A DNA stretch of 57,892 nt, taken from NCBI GenBank assembly GCA_937868485.1, contig CALMML010000333.1:1-57892 (forward strand), in the 5' to 3' direction. The first letter of the stretch is position 1; every line of letters starts with the position of its first letter. The position numbers and the translations under genes are program-made. The notes under the pieces are model-generated. The model ran no database searches, was not told where the DNA came from, and saw only the letters and a list, made by a program, of their open reading frames with translations. The DNA comes from an uncultured Myxococcales bacterium. Lineage in GTDB: Bacteria > Myxococcota_A > Polyangia > Palsa-1104 > JAEUJZ01. This document shows positions 1 through 9,051 of this stretch, piece by piece.

Positions 1-316
1 GAGGGATCTGCTTCGCAAGTCGCTTCAGCGACGGGCTCCATCAGTCTAGCCAAGCTGGCCCTTGTTACACAACAAAAACGTGTTAAGCCAGATTACCTTT
101 TAAATACGAATCCATACCAACCATGACCTATGGTCAGTTAAAAAAGCTCGATCTTCGTCGGTGATTCTTATTCACAAAGGTTTTAGAATCAGATCGCATC
201 TTGTATTTCGCATTACCGAAAATTGATCAGAAACACTTACTCCGACCCAGGTGCCCGACGCCTTCCACAGGAGAGGATGTCGCAGCAGCACCGGTCACGG
301 CTCAGGGAGCGATCCG
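1..316. other. Intergenic/upstream region, AT-richer than its surroundings
   Basis: No gene is supported here. The stretch from about 60 to 240 is clearly more AT-rich than the flanking coding DNA and probably carries the promoter of the lipoprotein operon that starts at 317. It holds a short dyad TGACC-TAT-GGTCA at 124-136 and a TTGTT/AACAA inverted repeat near 62-75, either of which could be an operator. I could not pick a convincing -35/-10 pair. Confidence 0.4.
124..136. promoter_or_regulatory. Short dyad upstream of exported operon
   Basis: TGACC and GGTCA form a perfect 5-bp dyad around TAT, in the AT-rich upstream region of the 317-5038 operon. This is operator-like in form only. The binding protein is unknown and a 5-bp dyad can occur by chance. 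Confidence 0.25.
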
Positions 317-1477
317 ATGAACCATCACCTATCGTCGAGACCAACGGCTAGCTCGATCCTAGGTCTTGCCTGTGTGACTGTACTTGGCGCGCTCAGCGCG
401 GGCTGCGCACCGCCGGTTATTCAAAAGCCAGGCACGGGCAACACCACCGACAGCACCGAGCCTCTCGACGGACGAGGTCTGTTTGAGTATCGAGTCAAAA
501 GCGAGCTAGTCGGCAGCTGCTCATGCCACGGAGCGGGCGTGAGCGGCTTTGATGCCTTCCTTAAGACAGGAAGCGAGTACGAGTCGGTCACAGCCTACCG
601 AGGCGGCATGATGGTGCCGTCGTCGGCGGATCAGAGCCCGCTGCTGACCAAAGGAGCGCACGCAGGTCCTGCGCTGACGCCCGATCAGCACTCGATCGTA
701 AAGGGCTGGCTGGATGTCGAAGCGGTAGAACGAGGCCAGGGCGGCAGCAGCCCGACCACGCCAGCCGTTCCATTCATCGTCGGTGACTACTACATCAGCT
801 TGCGGCAGCTCACCAACGATCCGCTCGCACGCATCACCTTTTCTATGGAGCTGGTATCAGGCCGGACGTTCCGTCTGACCAAGCTCGCGCTCACGGCGGG
901 TCCAAGCGGAGGCGTCAAGATCAAGCATCCGCGGCTCGTGTACATCACCGCAGGTGGTGCTGCACTGGAACCGAGTGACGCACTGTCCACCATCGATTTG
1001 ACAGCGGAAGCGGGTAAGACCGTACAGATCGGCGCTGGTGCAATCCTTCTGCCAAACGTCCCAGCCTCCAGCTCGCTGGTCGCGTTTGTGTTTGAAGTCA
1101 TCCAGATCGTAAACCCGATGCCCGTCAGCGTGGCGTGTAAGGCCGTCAACCTGTTTACGCCACCTGTCAGCACCACGCTCGCAACGTGTGCATCGCTTTG
1201 TCACAGTTCGGTCGGTACGCGCGCAGAGGCCAGCCGTGCGCTTCGAGCATTCCCGATGGATGCAGCCCTGAAGACCGACCAAACGGGCCTTGCAAACCTC
1301 TGCGTAGACGCTCTGGGACGCATCAACGTCACGACGCCAGCAAGCAGCATTCTGGTCCAGTACGTACAACCCACGTCATTGGGAGGTATGGCGAGTCATC
1401 CGTTCAAGCTGGATGACACCACAACCTTTAACAACTTTAAGGCTGCGGTCGGAACCTGGGCCGCAGCAGAGAAGTAG
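317..1477 (+). CDS. Lipoprotein with degenerate cytochrome-c-like motifs
   Basis: A 386-residue predicted lipoprotein. The N-terminus is basic, then hydrophobic, and ends in lipobox LSAGC. The ATG at 317 is chosen over the in-frame ATG at 251 because AGGGAG lies 7 nt upstream and the signal peptide starts directly. Residues 55-130 resemble the small cytochrome-c-like domains of surface heme lipoproteins (conserved SPLLTKGAHAGPAL-type segment), but the heme motif is C68-S-C-H71 instead of CxxCH. A second Cys/His site, C291-ASL-C-H296, has three residues between the cysteines. Heme attachment is therefore possible but not assured. It is the first gene of a cluster ending in a Tat-exported protein, separated from the next gene by a terminator-like hairpin. 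The function is unknown; an extracytoplasmic redox or metal role is inference. Confidence 0.72.
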   Translation: MNHHLSSRPTASSILGLACVTVLGALSAGCAPPVIQKPGTGNTTDSTEPLDGRGLFEYRVKSELVGSCSCHGAGVSGFDAFLKTGSEYESVTAYRGGMMVPSSADQSPLLTKGAHAGPALTPDQHSIVKGWLDVEAVERGQGGSSPTTPAVPFIVGDYYISLRQLTNDPLARITFSMELVSGRTFRLTKLALTAGPSGGVKIKHPRLVYITAGGAALEPSDALSTIDLTAEAGKTVQIGAGAILLPNVPASSSLVAFVFEVIQIVNPMPVSVACKAVNLFTPPVSTTLATCASLCHSSVGTRAEASRALRAFPMDAALKTDQTGLANLCVDALGRINVTTPASSILVQYVQPTSLGGMASHPFKLDDTTTFNNFKAAVGTWAAAEK

Positions 1478-1540
1478 GTACTTGAGAGTCACCCTAACCG
1501 CTCCGACGCGGTGCCGGGAGCGAAGAGCTTGACGGATTTG

Positions 1541-1564
1541 AGCGCTCCGAAACGGGCGCTTTTT
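1541..1564 (+). terminator. Terminator-like hairpin between genes 1 and 2 of the exported cluster
   Basis: AGCGCTC (1541-1547) pairs with GGGCGCT (1554-1560) through 7 bp including one G-U, with a 6-nt loop and four T residues directly after. It lies between two co-directional lipoprotein genes. It could end the first transcript or reduce read-through into the second gene. Confidence 0.55.
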
Positions 1565-1636
1565 GGCGGTCTTTGTGACGGTGCCCGTCAAGCACCCAGC
1601 AGACACCGAATAGGAACTAACGAATCGAGAGGGATC

Positions 1637-2848
1637 ATGACAGTGAGCTCCATCAAAAAAACGATTGTGCTTGGGCTCTTTGCCGTTCTACCTGCATGCA
1701 GCGGCGGTGCCACATCCACCGACACCTCTGCCGATCCAACGGGCGGATTCCGCGCCACGCTGCCTCCGAGCGTTGCGGACTCCGACAAGTTGGCTCTGCA
1801 AGATACCAAGATCGACTACATGCTTGCGCTCCGCTCGGCGGCGCTCAAGCTGACCGGCAACTACCCGACGCTGGCCGAGATCAAGCAGCTACAGAGCGCC
1901 TCGGATCAGACGGCGGTGTACAGCCAGCTTATCGACAACTACATCAACCGTCCGACGTTCAACCAGCAGATCCTGCAGTTCTGGCGTGACACGTTCAAGA
2001 TGGGCGGCATGCTGCCCGTCAGCACGCCGTCGGGCATGGTCAACGTCAACCTGGAAGTGGCCCCGACCTTCGCGGCGTACCTCATCGCCAAGGGCGAGAA
2101 CTTCACCAAGCTGGTCAACGGCACGACGGGCACCTGCCAGACCTACAACCCGGCGACGGACACCTTCACGCAGGCCACCTGCGCCAACACCAGCGCGGTC
2201 GGTATCCTCACCGACCAGGGCGTTCAGGCGCAGTTCTTCTCGGCGCTCGCCTTCCGTCGCGTTCGCTGGTTCCAGGAAGCCCTGCTCTGCTCGCGCTTCC
2301 CGGCGGAAACCAACGGTGCCAAGGTCCAGTACACTGGCGGCGTCTACAACTCGCCGTGGGATATGAAGAGCGTCTCGGGTGCAGTGAACGACCCGAAGGC
2401 ACTGGTGGACTTCCAGGACACCAGCTCGCTCATCTGCGCCAACTGCCACTCGACGATGAACCACCAGGCTCCGCTGTTCGCCAACTTCGGAGCGACGGGT
2501 ATGTACGTTGCGGGTGCAATCCAGGTTCAGACCCCGGTCGCCGGCAACCCGACCAGCAAGCTGGTGGACTGGATTCCGGTTAACGAGCCACTGTCGTACC
2601 GCTTCGGCAAGCCGACGCCGACCCTCAAGGACTTCGGCGACGCGATGGCTTCGGACCCGGCGTTCAAGTCGTGCATGGCCACTCGGCTGTGGAACTGGGC
2701 GATGTCGCGCGGTGACGTGGTCGTCGACCAAGCGACGCTGACCCCTGACTTTGAGGCCCAGCTGACGCAGCAGATCGATGCGAACAACTGGAACCTCAAG
2801 GAATACATCCGGGGCGTGTTCAAGAACCCGAACTTCATCCGGTACTAG
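1637..2848 (+). CDS. CxxCH lipoprotein, planctomycete/myxobacterial-type surface cytochrome-like
   Basis: A 403-residue lipoprotein with signal MTVSSIKKTIVLGLFAVLP and lipobox LPAC. The ATG at 1637 has AGAGGG just upstream; the longer frame from 1511 would bury the signal peptide. A canonical heme c motif CANCH is at residues 267-271, followed by a Met/His-containing segment. The N-terminal part (LRSAALKLTGNYPTLAEI and a Trp-rich helix) and the C-terminal part (DPAFKSCMATRLWNWAMSRG) recall the DUF1549/DUF1585/DUF1588-type families that accompany DUF1501 proteins in planctomycetes and myxobacteria. The next gene follows after 25 nt, so the two are likely co-transcribed. Its role is unknown; periplasmic or surface electron transfer is inferred from the heme motif only. 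Confidence 0.72.
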   Translation: MTVSSIKKTIVLGLFAVLPACSGGATSTDTSADPTGGFRATLPPSVADSDKLALQDTKIDYMLALRSAALKLTGNYPTLAEIKQLQSASDQTAVYSQLIDNYINRPTFNQQILQFWRDTFKMGGMLPVSTPSGMVNVNLEVAPTFAAYLIAKGENFTKLVNGTTGTCQTYNPATDTFTQATCANTSAVGILTDQGVQAQFFSALAFRRVRWFQEALLCSRFPAETNGAKVQYTGGVYNSPWDMKSVSGAVNDPKALVDFQDTSSLICANCHSTMNHQAPLFANFGATGMYVAGAIQVQTPVAGNPTSKLVDWIPVNEPLSYRFGKPTPTLKDFGDAMASDPAFKSCMATRLWNWAMSRGDVVVDQATLTPDFEAQLTQQIDANNWNLKEYIRGVFKNPNFIRY

Positions 2849-2873
2849 GACCAAAGAGAAGAGGAGAAGCGAC

Positions 2874-3593
2874 ATGAAAAGCAATTCTGGTTTCTTCGTC
2901 CGTCTGGGCCTGGTAGCGATGCTGGGCCTTGTGGGCTGCCAAAATCAGTCAACGACGCCCGATCCGGTTCAGGACCCGACGACTCCGACCGACCCAACGA
3001 CGCCGGGCACCACGACGGCGGGTAGCGACAAGTCGTTTGATCACGATGACATCCTGGGCAATATCGGCGACGTGTTTGCCGATGGTCGTCAGGTGACTCC
3101 GACGGACGGTCAGCGTATGCACGTCTGCGGCAAGATCACGTACGCCACCCTTGGACGCATCCTGACGGCGCGCGGCATTGCCACTGGCAACACGGCTGCG
3201 GACTCGGCGGGTCTGCTCTTTACGACGGGCGCGAACATCATGGGTGTCGCCAACTATCCGGCGCGCGTTGCAGAGACGGATCGCAACTCGACCGGTGGTC
3301 TGACGCGCATCTTCGACATGTTCCTGGCCGCAGCGGAAGAGCTGGTTCCGGCAACTGGTACGGATCGTATCGGTACCGGCACGGCATGCCCTGGTGCGAC
3401 GCTGTTCGACGCGAGCAACAACTGCAACGCCGATGGCTTTGCCTGCTTGCTCGGTGCTCCGCTGACTGCGACGCAGCTTAGCGAGTGCAGCGCCGGCGTG
3501 AAGCGAATCGCGGCTCTCACGAGCAACGACTTCGTCCGCGCCAAGAGAATGGCCGTCGCCACCATCGCTTCGTCTAACTTTCTGTGCGACTAG
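2874..3593 (+). CDS. Lipoprotein with Thr/Pro linker, unknown function
   Basis: A 239-residue predicted lipoprotein. The ATG at 2874 has GAGGAG 7 nt upstream and starts a signal peptide ending in lipobox LVGC. A Thr/Pro/Asp-rich linker at about residues 25-45 (repeated PTTP-like steps) separates the lipid anchor from a globular domain with several Cys residues. I do not recognise the domain. Its position, 25 nt after a CxxCH lipoprotein and 14 nt before a Tat substrate, implies that the three products work together in the envelope. Confidence 0.7.
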   Translation: MKSNSGFFVRLGLVAMLGLVGCQNQSTTPDPVQDPTTPTDPTTPGTTTAGSDKSFDHDDILGNIGDVFADGRQVTPTDGQRMHVCGKITYATLGRILTARGIATGNTAADSAGLLFTTGANIMGVANYPARVAETDRNSTGGLTRIFDMFLAAAEELVPATGTDRIGTGTACPGATLFDASNNCNADGFACLLGAPLTATQLSECSAGVKRIAALTSNDFVRAKRMAVATIASSNFLCD

Positions 3594-3607
3594 GAGGGGG
3601 GAACCAT

Positions 3608-5038
3608 ATGAAACGCGATTTTCCTTTGCGGGGAGCCTCCCGCCGAGACTTCATCAAGGGTGTGTTTGCCGCCAGCGCCGCGCTTGGTCTTGGCCCGACG
3701 CGTGCGATTGAGATGCTCGACGAGATTGGTGGCAGCGCACTCGCGGCTGGCGCCATCAACGCCAACCGCGCGGTCCACATCATCGGCGGCGACGGTGGTG
3801 GTGCGTGGTTCACGCTGGTGTGGCCGGTTCCCGGCACCATCACGGAGCTGGCGACCAACTCCACCGTTCCGTTCGACGACATGAACAAGGCCGGCAAGAT
3901 CACCTCGGGCGCGCTCGAGGACCGCTCGCTGTATCACCGCAAGGTGAACGGCAGCCCGCTGTGGTCTAACTTCGGCGACAAGAAGCTCGTCACGGCGATG
4001 CTCTGCGGTACCAACATCGGCCACGAGACTTCCCCGAAGATGGCTGGTAACAGCAACACCATCCCGACGGGCACGATCGGATCGTTCGCGGCCTCGGCAG
4101 CCATCCAGACGACGGTGACCTCGCTCGTTCCGGTCATCGGCATCAACCGCAACGGCATTGCGATGCCGTACGGCGCAGCCACGGGCGCTCCCTCGCCTGC
4201 GGCGGTTCCGGACTCGAACGCGATGATCAACCTGTTCTCCAGCTCGGCCTCGAAGCTGATGGCGCGTCTGTCGGACCCGAACAACGCCAAGCTCTATGAG
4301 GAGTACTACAAGGCATTCCTCGGCCTGGTGAAGACCGTCGACCGTGCGACCTATCAGCGTGCCTACGAGGACTCTCGCGTCGCGATCTCGCTCGTGTCGC
4401 AGAACCTCGGCAGCGTGCTCAGCCCGGCAGCCGGTCAGGTCGACACCTGGTGCGGTCCGGCGGCCATCGACGCCAACGTCAAGGCCCTGGCCAACAACCT
4501 GATCGTCGCCGCCAACGCCTTCAAGAAGGGCCTGTGCTCGCAGGTCATGATGCCGGCCTTCAACGACGACCCGCACTTCGTGTGGGCGGACCGTACGCGC
4601 GTGAGTCGTATCGCAGACGGTATCGCGCTGGTGTTCCAGTCGTTCATGGACTACCTGAACAGCATTCCCGATCCGGTTGATCAGTCGAAGAAGCTGGCGG
4701 ACAACATCGTGATGACCGTCTCGGCGGACCTCATGAAGGGACCGTACAGCAACGCCAACTCCGACTGGACCGACGCGACGCCGGGTGCATCCAACTGGAT
4801 GTACGTGATGTCGAACGGTTACATGAAGCCGGGCTGGTTTGGTCAGGTCAACCGCAACGGCAAGATGAACTACGACCCGGACACCGGCAAGCTCTACGCC
4901 CCGGCGCAGTTCGCCGACAGCATGGTCACGCCGGGCGCGCTCGGTGCCCTGCTGTACGCCGTCAGCCGTGGCAACGAGCGTCGCGTCCGTGACTTCACGA
5001 CCGCGTCGTACCGCTCGATGGTCAACGTCGTCCTGTAA
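3608..5038 (+). CDS. Tat-exported protein of DUF1501-like context
   Basis: A 476-residue protein with a twin-arginine signal: S11-R-R-D-F-I-K17 followed by a hydrophobic, Ala/Gly-rich stretch. The ATG at 3608 has a very strong ribosome site (AGGAGGGGG) that overlaps the stop codon of the gene before, so translation is probably coupled. The mature part starts with a Gly-rich segment (HIIGGDGGGAW) and later has GTNIGHETSP, features reminiscent of DUF1501-family (alkaline-phosphatase-like fold) secreted proteins. That assignment is tentative. Tat export implies folding, often with a cofactor, before translocation. It is the last gene of the exported operon and ends before a strong bidirectional terminator. 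Confidence 0.68.
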   Translation: MKRDFPLRGASRRDFIKGVFAASAALGLGPTRAIEMLDEIGGSALAAGAINANRAVHIIGGDGGGAWFTLVWPVPGTITELATNSTVPFDDMNKAGKITSGALEDRSLYHRKVNGSPLWSNFGDKKLVTAMLCGTNIGHETSPKMAGNSNTIPTGTIGSFAASAAIQTTVTSLVPVIGINRNGIAMPYGAATGAPSPAAVPDSNAMINLFSSSASKLMARLSDPNNAKLYEEYYKAFLGLVKTVDRATYQRAYEDSRVAISLVSQNLGSVLSPAAGQVDTWCGPAAIDANVKALANNLIVAANAFKKGLCSQVMMPAFNDDPHFVWADRTRVSRIADGIALVFQSFMDYLNSIPDPVDQSKKLADNIVMTVSADLMKGPYSNANSDWTDATPGASNWMYVMSNGYMKPGWFGQVNRNGKMNYDPDTGKLYAPAQFADSMVTPGALGALLYAVSRGNERRVRDFTTASYRSMVNVVL

Positions 5039-5080
5039 CCCACCCCGCGACGCACACTTCGACCCCAATCCCCACGATTG

Positions 5081-5111
5081 ACTCCCAAGCCGCGCAAGTG
5101 AGCTTGGGAGT
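5081..5111. terminator. Bidirectional terminator between convergent genes
   Basis: ACTCCCAAGC (5081-5090) and GCTTGGGAGT (5102-5111) make a perfect 10-bp stem with an 11-nt loop. TTCTTG follows on the plus strand. It lies between the convergent Tat-substrate gene and the topoisomerase gene. Confidence 0.75.
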
Positions 5112-5119
5112 TTCTTGCG

Positions 5120-7489
5120 CTAGCTCGGCTTGCGGAACAGCGGCCCAATGATGTCTGGCACCGGCGACTGCACCGACTGCAGCTCACCAGGGGCACTGCC
5201 ACTTGCCGTCTTCGGCGCACTCAGCTGCGGAACCGTCGGCGGAGCAAACAGACAGCGCTGAATCTTGCCCTTCTTGATGACCTCGCGCCCACGACCGCCA
5301 CGCGCCGTCACCTCGCTTGGGCCCGCGCCAATCTCATGCGCGGCACCCTTGTCCGTTTCCACCTTGAGCGGCTCTCCAACGGCAAATCCCAGCAGCTTGT
5401 CACCGTCGCCCAGCTTGAGCACCTGCACGCCCTTGCCTGGACCTTGCAGCACCGGGACTTCATCGACGCGACACGTCAGCGCGCGACCGAGCTGACTCAC
5501 CACCGACAGCAGCACATCACCGCGCACAACCTTCACACCCAGCACCGTATCGCCGTCAGCCACCTTCGCAAACAGCCGACCGTTGCGCGTCGATACATCC
5601 GAGTGACTTTCCAGCGAAAACCGCATCGCCAGACCGCCCCGCGTCACGGCGACAAGGTGAGCATCGGCAGGCGGACGAACGCGCGGGTCGAGTGACAGCG
5701 CCGCCACCACCGTCTCACCGTCTTCAAACTTAAACTGCTTGGACAGCGGCTCACCGTAACCCGTCGTCGCCACGATATCCAAGATCCGACAGACGTACGC
5801 CGATCCCTTGCTGCTAAAGAACACCACCAGCTCTTTGGTCGATCCAGCCAGCACATGCTGCACTTCGTCGCCTTCACGCACCCGCGTCGAGCTGACGTCG
5901 CGAAGCTGACCCACCCGCTTCACCCAGCCATCACGGGTCAGCACGATGTTGCAGTCTTCGTGAGAGATAAACGCCGTCTCATCGAAGGTCGGCTCTTCAG
6001 CCGGAACCCCGATCCGCGTCCGCCGCTTGTCCGCCAGCTCATCGCGCAGCGCCGAAAGCTCGCGCCGCACCATGTCCCAGCGCTTGCTGTCGCTCTGGAG
6101 CACCGACTCTAGCTGCGCCTTTTCCTTCCGCTTTGCCGCAAGCTCGTCCTGGATCACCAGGATTTCCAGACGCGCCAAGCGATACAGCTTCAGCTCCAAG
6201 ATCGCTTCCGCTTGCTCGTCGTCTAGCTTGAAGCGCGAGATCAGCTTCTCTTTGGCGTCTGCTTTGCCTTCGCTGCGACGGATCATCGCCAAGATCTCGT
6301 CGAGCGCATCGTAGACCGTCGCAAAGCCATCCAGGATGTGGATGCGACGGTTCAGCTCACCAAGCTGGTGCGACAGCCTGCGCTTTACGACCTCGAACCG
6401 GAAGTCGAGGAAGTAGCGCAGCATGTCCTTCAAGCCCAGCTGTCGCGGCGTCCCGATCTCTGGATTTTCCGTCGGGACCAGGCACGTCATGTTGAACTGC
6501 ACCGTCGTTGCCAGTGCCGTGTTCTTAAACAAAAACGCCATCACCAGCTGCGGATCTGCGCCTCGCTTTAGCTCAATCACAATCCGCACGTCTGTGGTGG
6601 ACTCATCCCGGCAGTCCACCACCATCGGCAGCTTCTTTTCTTCAAACAGCTCGCCGATCTTTTCCATGATCGCCGAGCGCACCACCCCGTACGGGATCGA
6701 GTTGACGATGATCCGCCGACCTTCCCGACGGTCCACCGGCTCTTCGATGTGGTACGTCGCCCGCAGCTTCAGCGTCCCGTGCCCTGTCTCGTAGACTTCC
6801 TGTAGCTCTTGCTTGCTCGTGAGCAGCTCGCCACTCGTCGGAAAGTCTGGACCTTTGACGTAGCGCAACAGTCCTTTGTTATCGAGCTGCGGGTTGTCGA
6901 TAAGCTCCAAGCAGGCATCGATCACTTCCCCGGCGTTGTGCGGCGGGATCGACGTTGCCATACCGACGGCGATGCCCTGTACGCCGTTCACCAGCAGGTT
7001 CGGGAGCTGCGCGGGCAGCACAATCGGCTCGCTCCGCACCCCATCGAAGGTCGGACGCCAGTCGATCGTGCTCTGTCCCAGCTCTTTCAGAAGCAGCAGC
7101 GCGGTCGGTCGCAGACGGCACTCGGTGTACCGATACGCGGCAGGTGCGTCTCCATCTTGCGAGCCGAAGTTGCCGTGACCGTCCACCAGCGGGTAGCGCA
7201 GCGAAAAGTCCTGCGCCATTCGCACCAGCGCCTCGTACACCGAGGAGTCGCCATGCGGGTGATACTTACCCAGCACGTCACCGACCACCGCCGCACACTT
7301 GCGAAACTTGGCGTCGGGAAGCAGCCGCTGGTCGTGATACATCGCGTACAGGATGCGACGCTGAACTGGCTTCAATCCGTCGCGAACGTCGGGCAGCGCA
7401 CGCGACGTGATGACGGACAAGGCATAGCTTAAATACCGCTTCTGCGTCTCTACATCGAGTGAGACGGGGATCTCTGAAACGCTGGTCAT
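5120..7489 (-). CDS. parC: DNA topoisomerase IV subunit A (ParC-like type IIA topoisomerase)
   Basis: A 789-residue type IIA topoisomerase A subunit, the DNA-breaking half of topoisomerase IV or gyrase. The N-terminal breakage-reunion domain has QKRYLSYAL and [13 protein letters not shown], the quinolone-resistance region [10 protein letters not shown] (S82 and E86 at the positions equivalent to GyrA S83/D87, i.e. sensitive-type residues), and catalytic Tyr121 in AAYRYTE. The C-terminal six-bladed domain lacks a QRRGGKG GyrA box in its first blade and ends in a GGRGRE-type segment, which favours ParC over GyrA. The start at 7489 is chosen because GGAGACAG lies just upstream; an ATG ten codons earlier has no such site. 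No parE is adjacent, so the partner must be encoded elsewhere. Confidence 0.9.
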   Translation of the reverse strand: MTSVSEIPVSLDVETQKRYLSYALSVITSRALPDVRDGLKPVQRRILYAMYHDQRLLPDAKFRKCAAVVGDVLGKYHPHGDSSVYEALVRMAQDFSLRYPLVDGHGNFGSQDGDAPAAYRYTECRLRPTALLLLKELGQSTIDWRPTFDGVRSEPIVLPAQLPNLLVNGVQGIAVGMATSIPPHNAGEVIDACLELIDNPQLDNKGLLRYVKGPDFPTSGELLTSKQELQEVYETGHGTLKLRATYHIEEPVDRREGRRIIVNSIPYGVVRSAIMEKIGELFEEKKLPMVVDCRDESTTDVRIVIELKRGADPQLVMAFLFKNTALATTVQFNMTCLVPTENPEIGTPRQLGLKDMLRYFLDFRFEVVKRRLSHQLGELNRRIHILDGFATVYDALDEILAMIRRSEGKADAKEKLISRFKLDDEQAEAILELKLYRLARLEILVIQDELAAKRKEKAQLESVLQSDSKRWDMVRRELSALRDELADKRRTRIGVPAEEPTFDETAFISHEDCNIVLTRDGWVKRVGQLRDVSSTRVREGDEVQHVLAGSTKELVVFFSSKGSAYVCRILDIVATTGYGEPLSKQFKFEDGETVVAALSLDPRVRPPADAHLVAVTRGGLAMRFSLESHSDVSTRNGRLFAKVADGDTVLGVKVVRGDVLLSVVSQLGRALTCRVDEVPVLQGPGKGVQVLKLGDGDKLLGFAVGEPLKVETDKGAAHEIGAGPSEVTARGGRGREVIKKGKIQRCLFAPPTVPQLSAPKTASGSAPGELQSVQSPVPDIIGPLFRKPS

Positions 7490-7617
7490 GGTCTGTCTCC
7501 GCCCCTCGGGCGGGCGCACAAGGTAGCCGCTCTCTTTCCGAAGCGCAAACTTGCAGCCGACGCCTGCTCCGCCCGACGCAAGAGCCGCCCGCCCCCGCCG
7601 CGTACCGGCAAACAGCG

Positions 7618-7646
7618 TTGAGCTTTTTCGCTAGCCTGGATAACAT
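7618..7646 (+). promoter_or_regulatory. Sigma70-type promoter, start codon 8 nt after -10
   Basis: TTGAGC (7618-7623), a 17-bp spacer and TAACAT (7641-7646) form a good sigma70-type promoter. The ATG of the downstream small gene is at 7655, so transcription would start at or within about three bases of the start codon. No Shine-Dalgarno sequence is present. This predicts a leaderless mRNA. Confidence 0.55.
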
Positions 7647-7654
7647 TTCTAACC

Positions 7655-7918
7655 ATGGCGCTAATCGACAAACCCGAGCGTGCTCGCCAGCTGGCGCGGG
7701 CCATTTCGTCTGACCTCACCCTCTACCACGAGAAAGAGATCGTCGAGGGCATCGAGAACGACACCCTCTTTTCCGTCATGCACGACCACATCGAAGAAGG
7801 TCGCACCCTCTTCAAAAGCCGCGTGACGCCAGAGATCTACGAGCTCAACCTCTTTGACCGAGCCATCGTTGATGTGATGCTCAAGTCCAAGGGGCATGTA
7901 AAGTCTCGGATCTGGTGA
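7655..7918 (+). CDS. Small conserved-looking protein upstream of rluD, unknown function
   Basis: An 87-residue, mostly helical, charged, soluble protein without signal or membrane segment. I do not recognise a family. It is supported as a gene by its promoter, its ATG, and a 4-nt GTGA overlap between its stop and the start of the pseudouridine synthase gene, which implies translational coupling. The role is unknown. With its predicted leaderless start, it may serve partly to deliver ribosomes to the next gene. Confidence 0.65.
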   Translation: MALIDKPERARQLARAISSDLTLYHEKEIVEGIENDTLFSVMHDHIEEGRTLFKSRVTPEIYELNLFDRAIVDVMLKSKGHVKSRIW

Positions 7919-9036
7919 CATCCGAACAAGACCTTATTGAACTGATCGTTCCCAAGTCTGCCGTCGGTATCCGTCTGGACGTGTACCTGGCGCAGCAGGA
8001 ACTACCTTTTTCGCGCTCGCAGCTCGCTCGCCGCATTGAAGCGGGGGAAGTGACCCTGGATGGGCGACCTTGTCGTCCGGGACTCAAGCTTCGCGAGGGT
8101 CAGCGCCTTCGCTTTCAGCCGTCTCCCCCCACGCTGACGAGCGATCTGCCAGAGCCGATCCCGCTGTCGATCCTCTATGAGGACAAACACCTCATCGTGA
8201 TCGACAAGCCAGCGGGCATGGTCGTGCATCCCGCCCCCGGCCATGAGACCGGCACCCTGGTAAACGCCCTGCTCTACCACTGCGGATCGCTGCCGCTGCC
8301 GCCACCTCGGCTGGCACTCGAAGACGACAGCGATGATGACGCCGAGTCACCCGACCCGGCAGACCCAGCCAAAGAACTGGGGGCTCAGTCGGCCAGTGGC
8401 GACGACCTCGGTCAGCTCTCGATCGGTGGCGAGCGGCGACCTGGCATCGTCCATCGGCTCGACGCAGGAACCTCTGGCGTCCTGGTCTGCGCCAAAGACG
8501 AACCCACGCTCGTCGGGCTTCAGGTTCAGTTTGCCGCCCACTCGATCGAGCGCCGCTACGTTGCCCTGGTCGATGGCGTCATCCCCGAGCGCGGCACCCT
8601 CTCAACCCGCTATGGCCGACATCCCCGCGATCGCAAGCGCTTCACTTCACGCAGCGGCGGCAAAAAGGCCGTGACGCACTACCAAGTGCTGGAACGACTG
8701 CCCGGCGCAACCCTGGTCGAGCTGCGGCTAGAGACGGGTCGAACCCACCAGATCCGCGTTCACCTGAGCGAGCATGGCTTCCCGATTCTGGGCGACCCGA
8801 TCTACGGACGGCCTTCTCGCCAGCGTCATGTTCAGCAGTCGGCGACCTCGCTCGATAGGCAAGCCCTGCACGCCCGGCTGCTTGGCTTTGTTCATCCGAT
8901 CACCAGCGAGCGCCTGCGGTTTTCATCGCCCCCGCCCGAGGACTTTCTCAGCGTCCTGTCCCTGCTGCGCGGTCGAGAGCAGGGTCCACGCTTGCCCTGG
9001 ACCGATGCCGAGTCCTGCGCGCAGCCCGTGCCGTGA
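7915..9036 (+). CDS. rluD: RluD-type 23S rRNA pseudouridine synthase
   Basis: A 373-residue RluA/RluD-family pseudouridine synthase that isomerises uridines in 23S rRNA. An S4 RNA-binding domain occupies about residues 12-70 (GIRLDVYLAQQE...SRSQLARRIEAGEVTLDG). The catalytic domain has the family motif GIVHRLDAGTSG, whose Asp is the nucleophile, and the later GRTHQIRVHL motif. An acidic insertion of about 35 residues (EDDSDDDAESPDPADPAKE) sits between the first catalytic-domain strand and the active-site motif and is not typical of enterobacterial RluD. The start is a GTG overlapping the previous stop by 4 nt. Exact target sites (RluD against RluC/A) cannot be settled from motifs alone. Confidence 0.85.
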   Translation: MTSEQDLIELIVPKSAVGIRLDVYLAQQELPFSRSQLARRIEAGEVTLDGRPCRPGLKLREGQRLRFQPSPPTLTSDLPEPIPLSILYEDKHLIVIDKPAGMVVHPAPGHETGTLVNALLYHCGSLPLPPPRLALEDDSDDDAESPDPADPAKELGAQSASGDDLGQLSIGGERRPGIVHRLDAGTSGVLVCAKDEPTLVGLQVQFAAHSIERRYVALVDGVIPERGTLSTRYGRHPRDRKRFTSRSGGKKAVTHYQVLERLPGATLVELRLETGRTHQIRVHLSEHGFPILGDPIYGRPSRQRHVQQSATSLDRQALHARLLGFVHPITSERLRFSSPPPEDFLSVLSLLRGREQGPRLPWTDAESCAQPVP

Positions 9037-9051
9037 TAGAGTCCGCCGGAC

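Noticed and set aside
1889-2884. 331-codon minus-strand open frame opposite the CxxCH lipoprotein gene
   Set aside because: Shadow frame: no motif, no start signal, biased Arg/Val composition.
3590-5068. 492-codon minus-strand open frame opposite the Tat-exported protein gene
   Set aside because: Arg/Val/Asp-rich artefact of the plus-strand reading; the plus-strand gene has a Tat signal and a very strong ribosome site.
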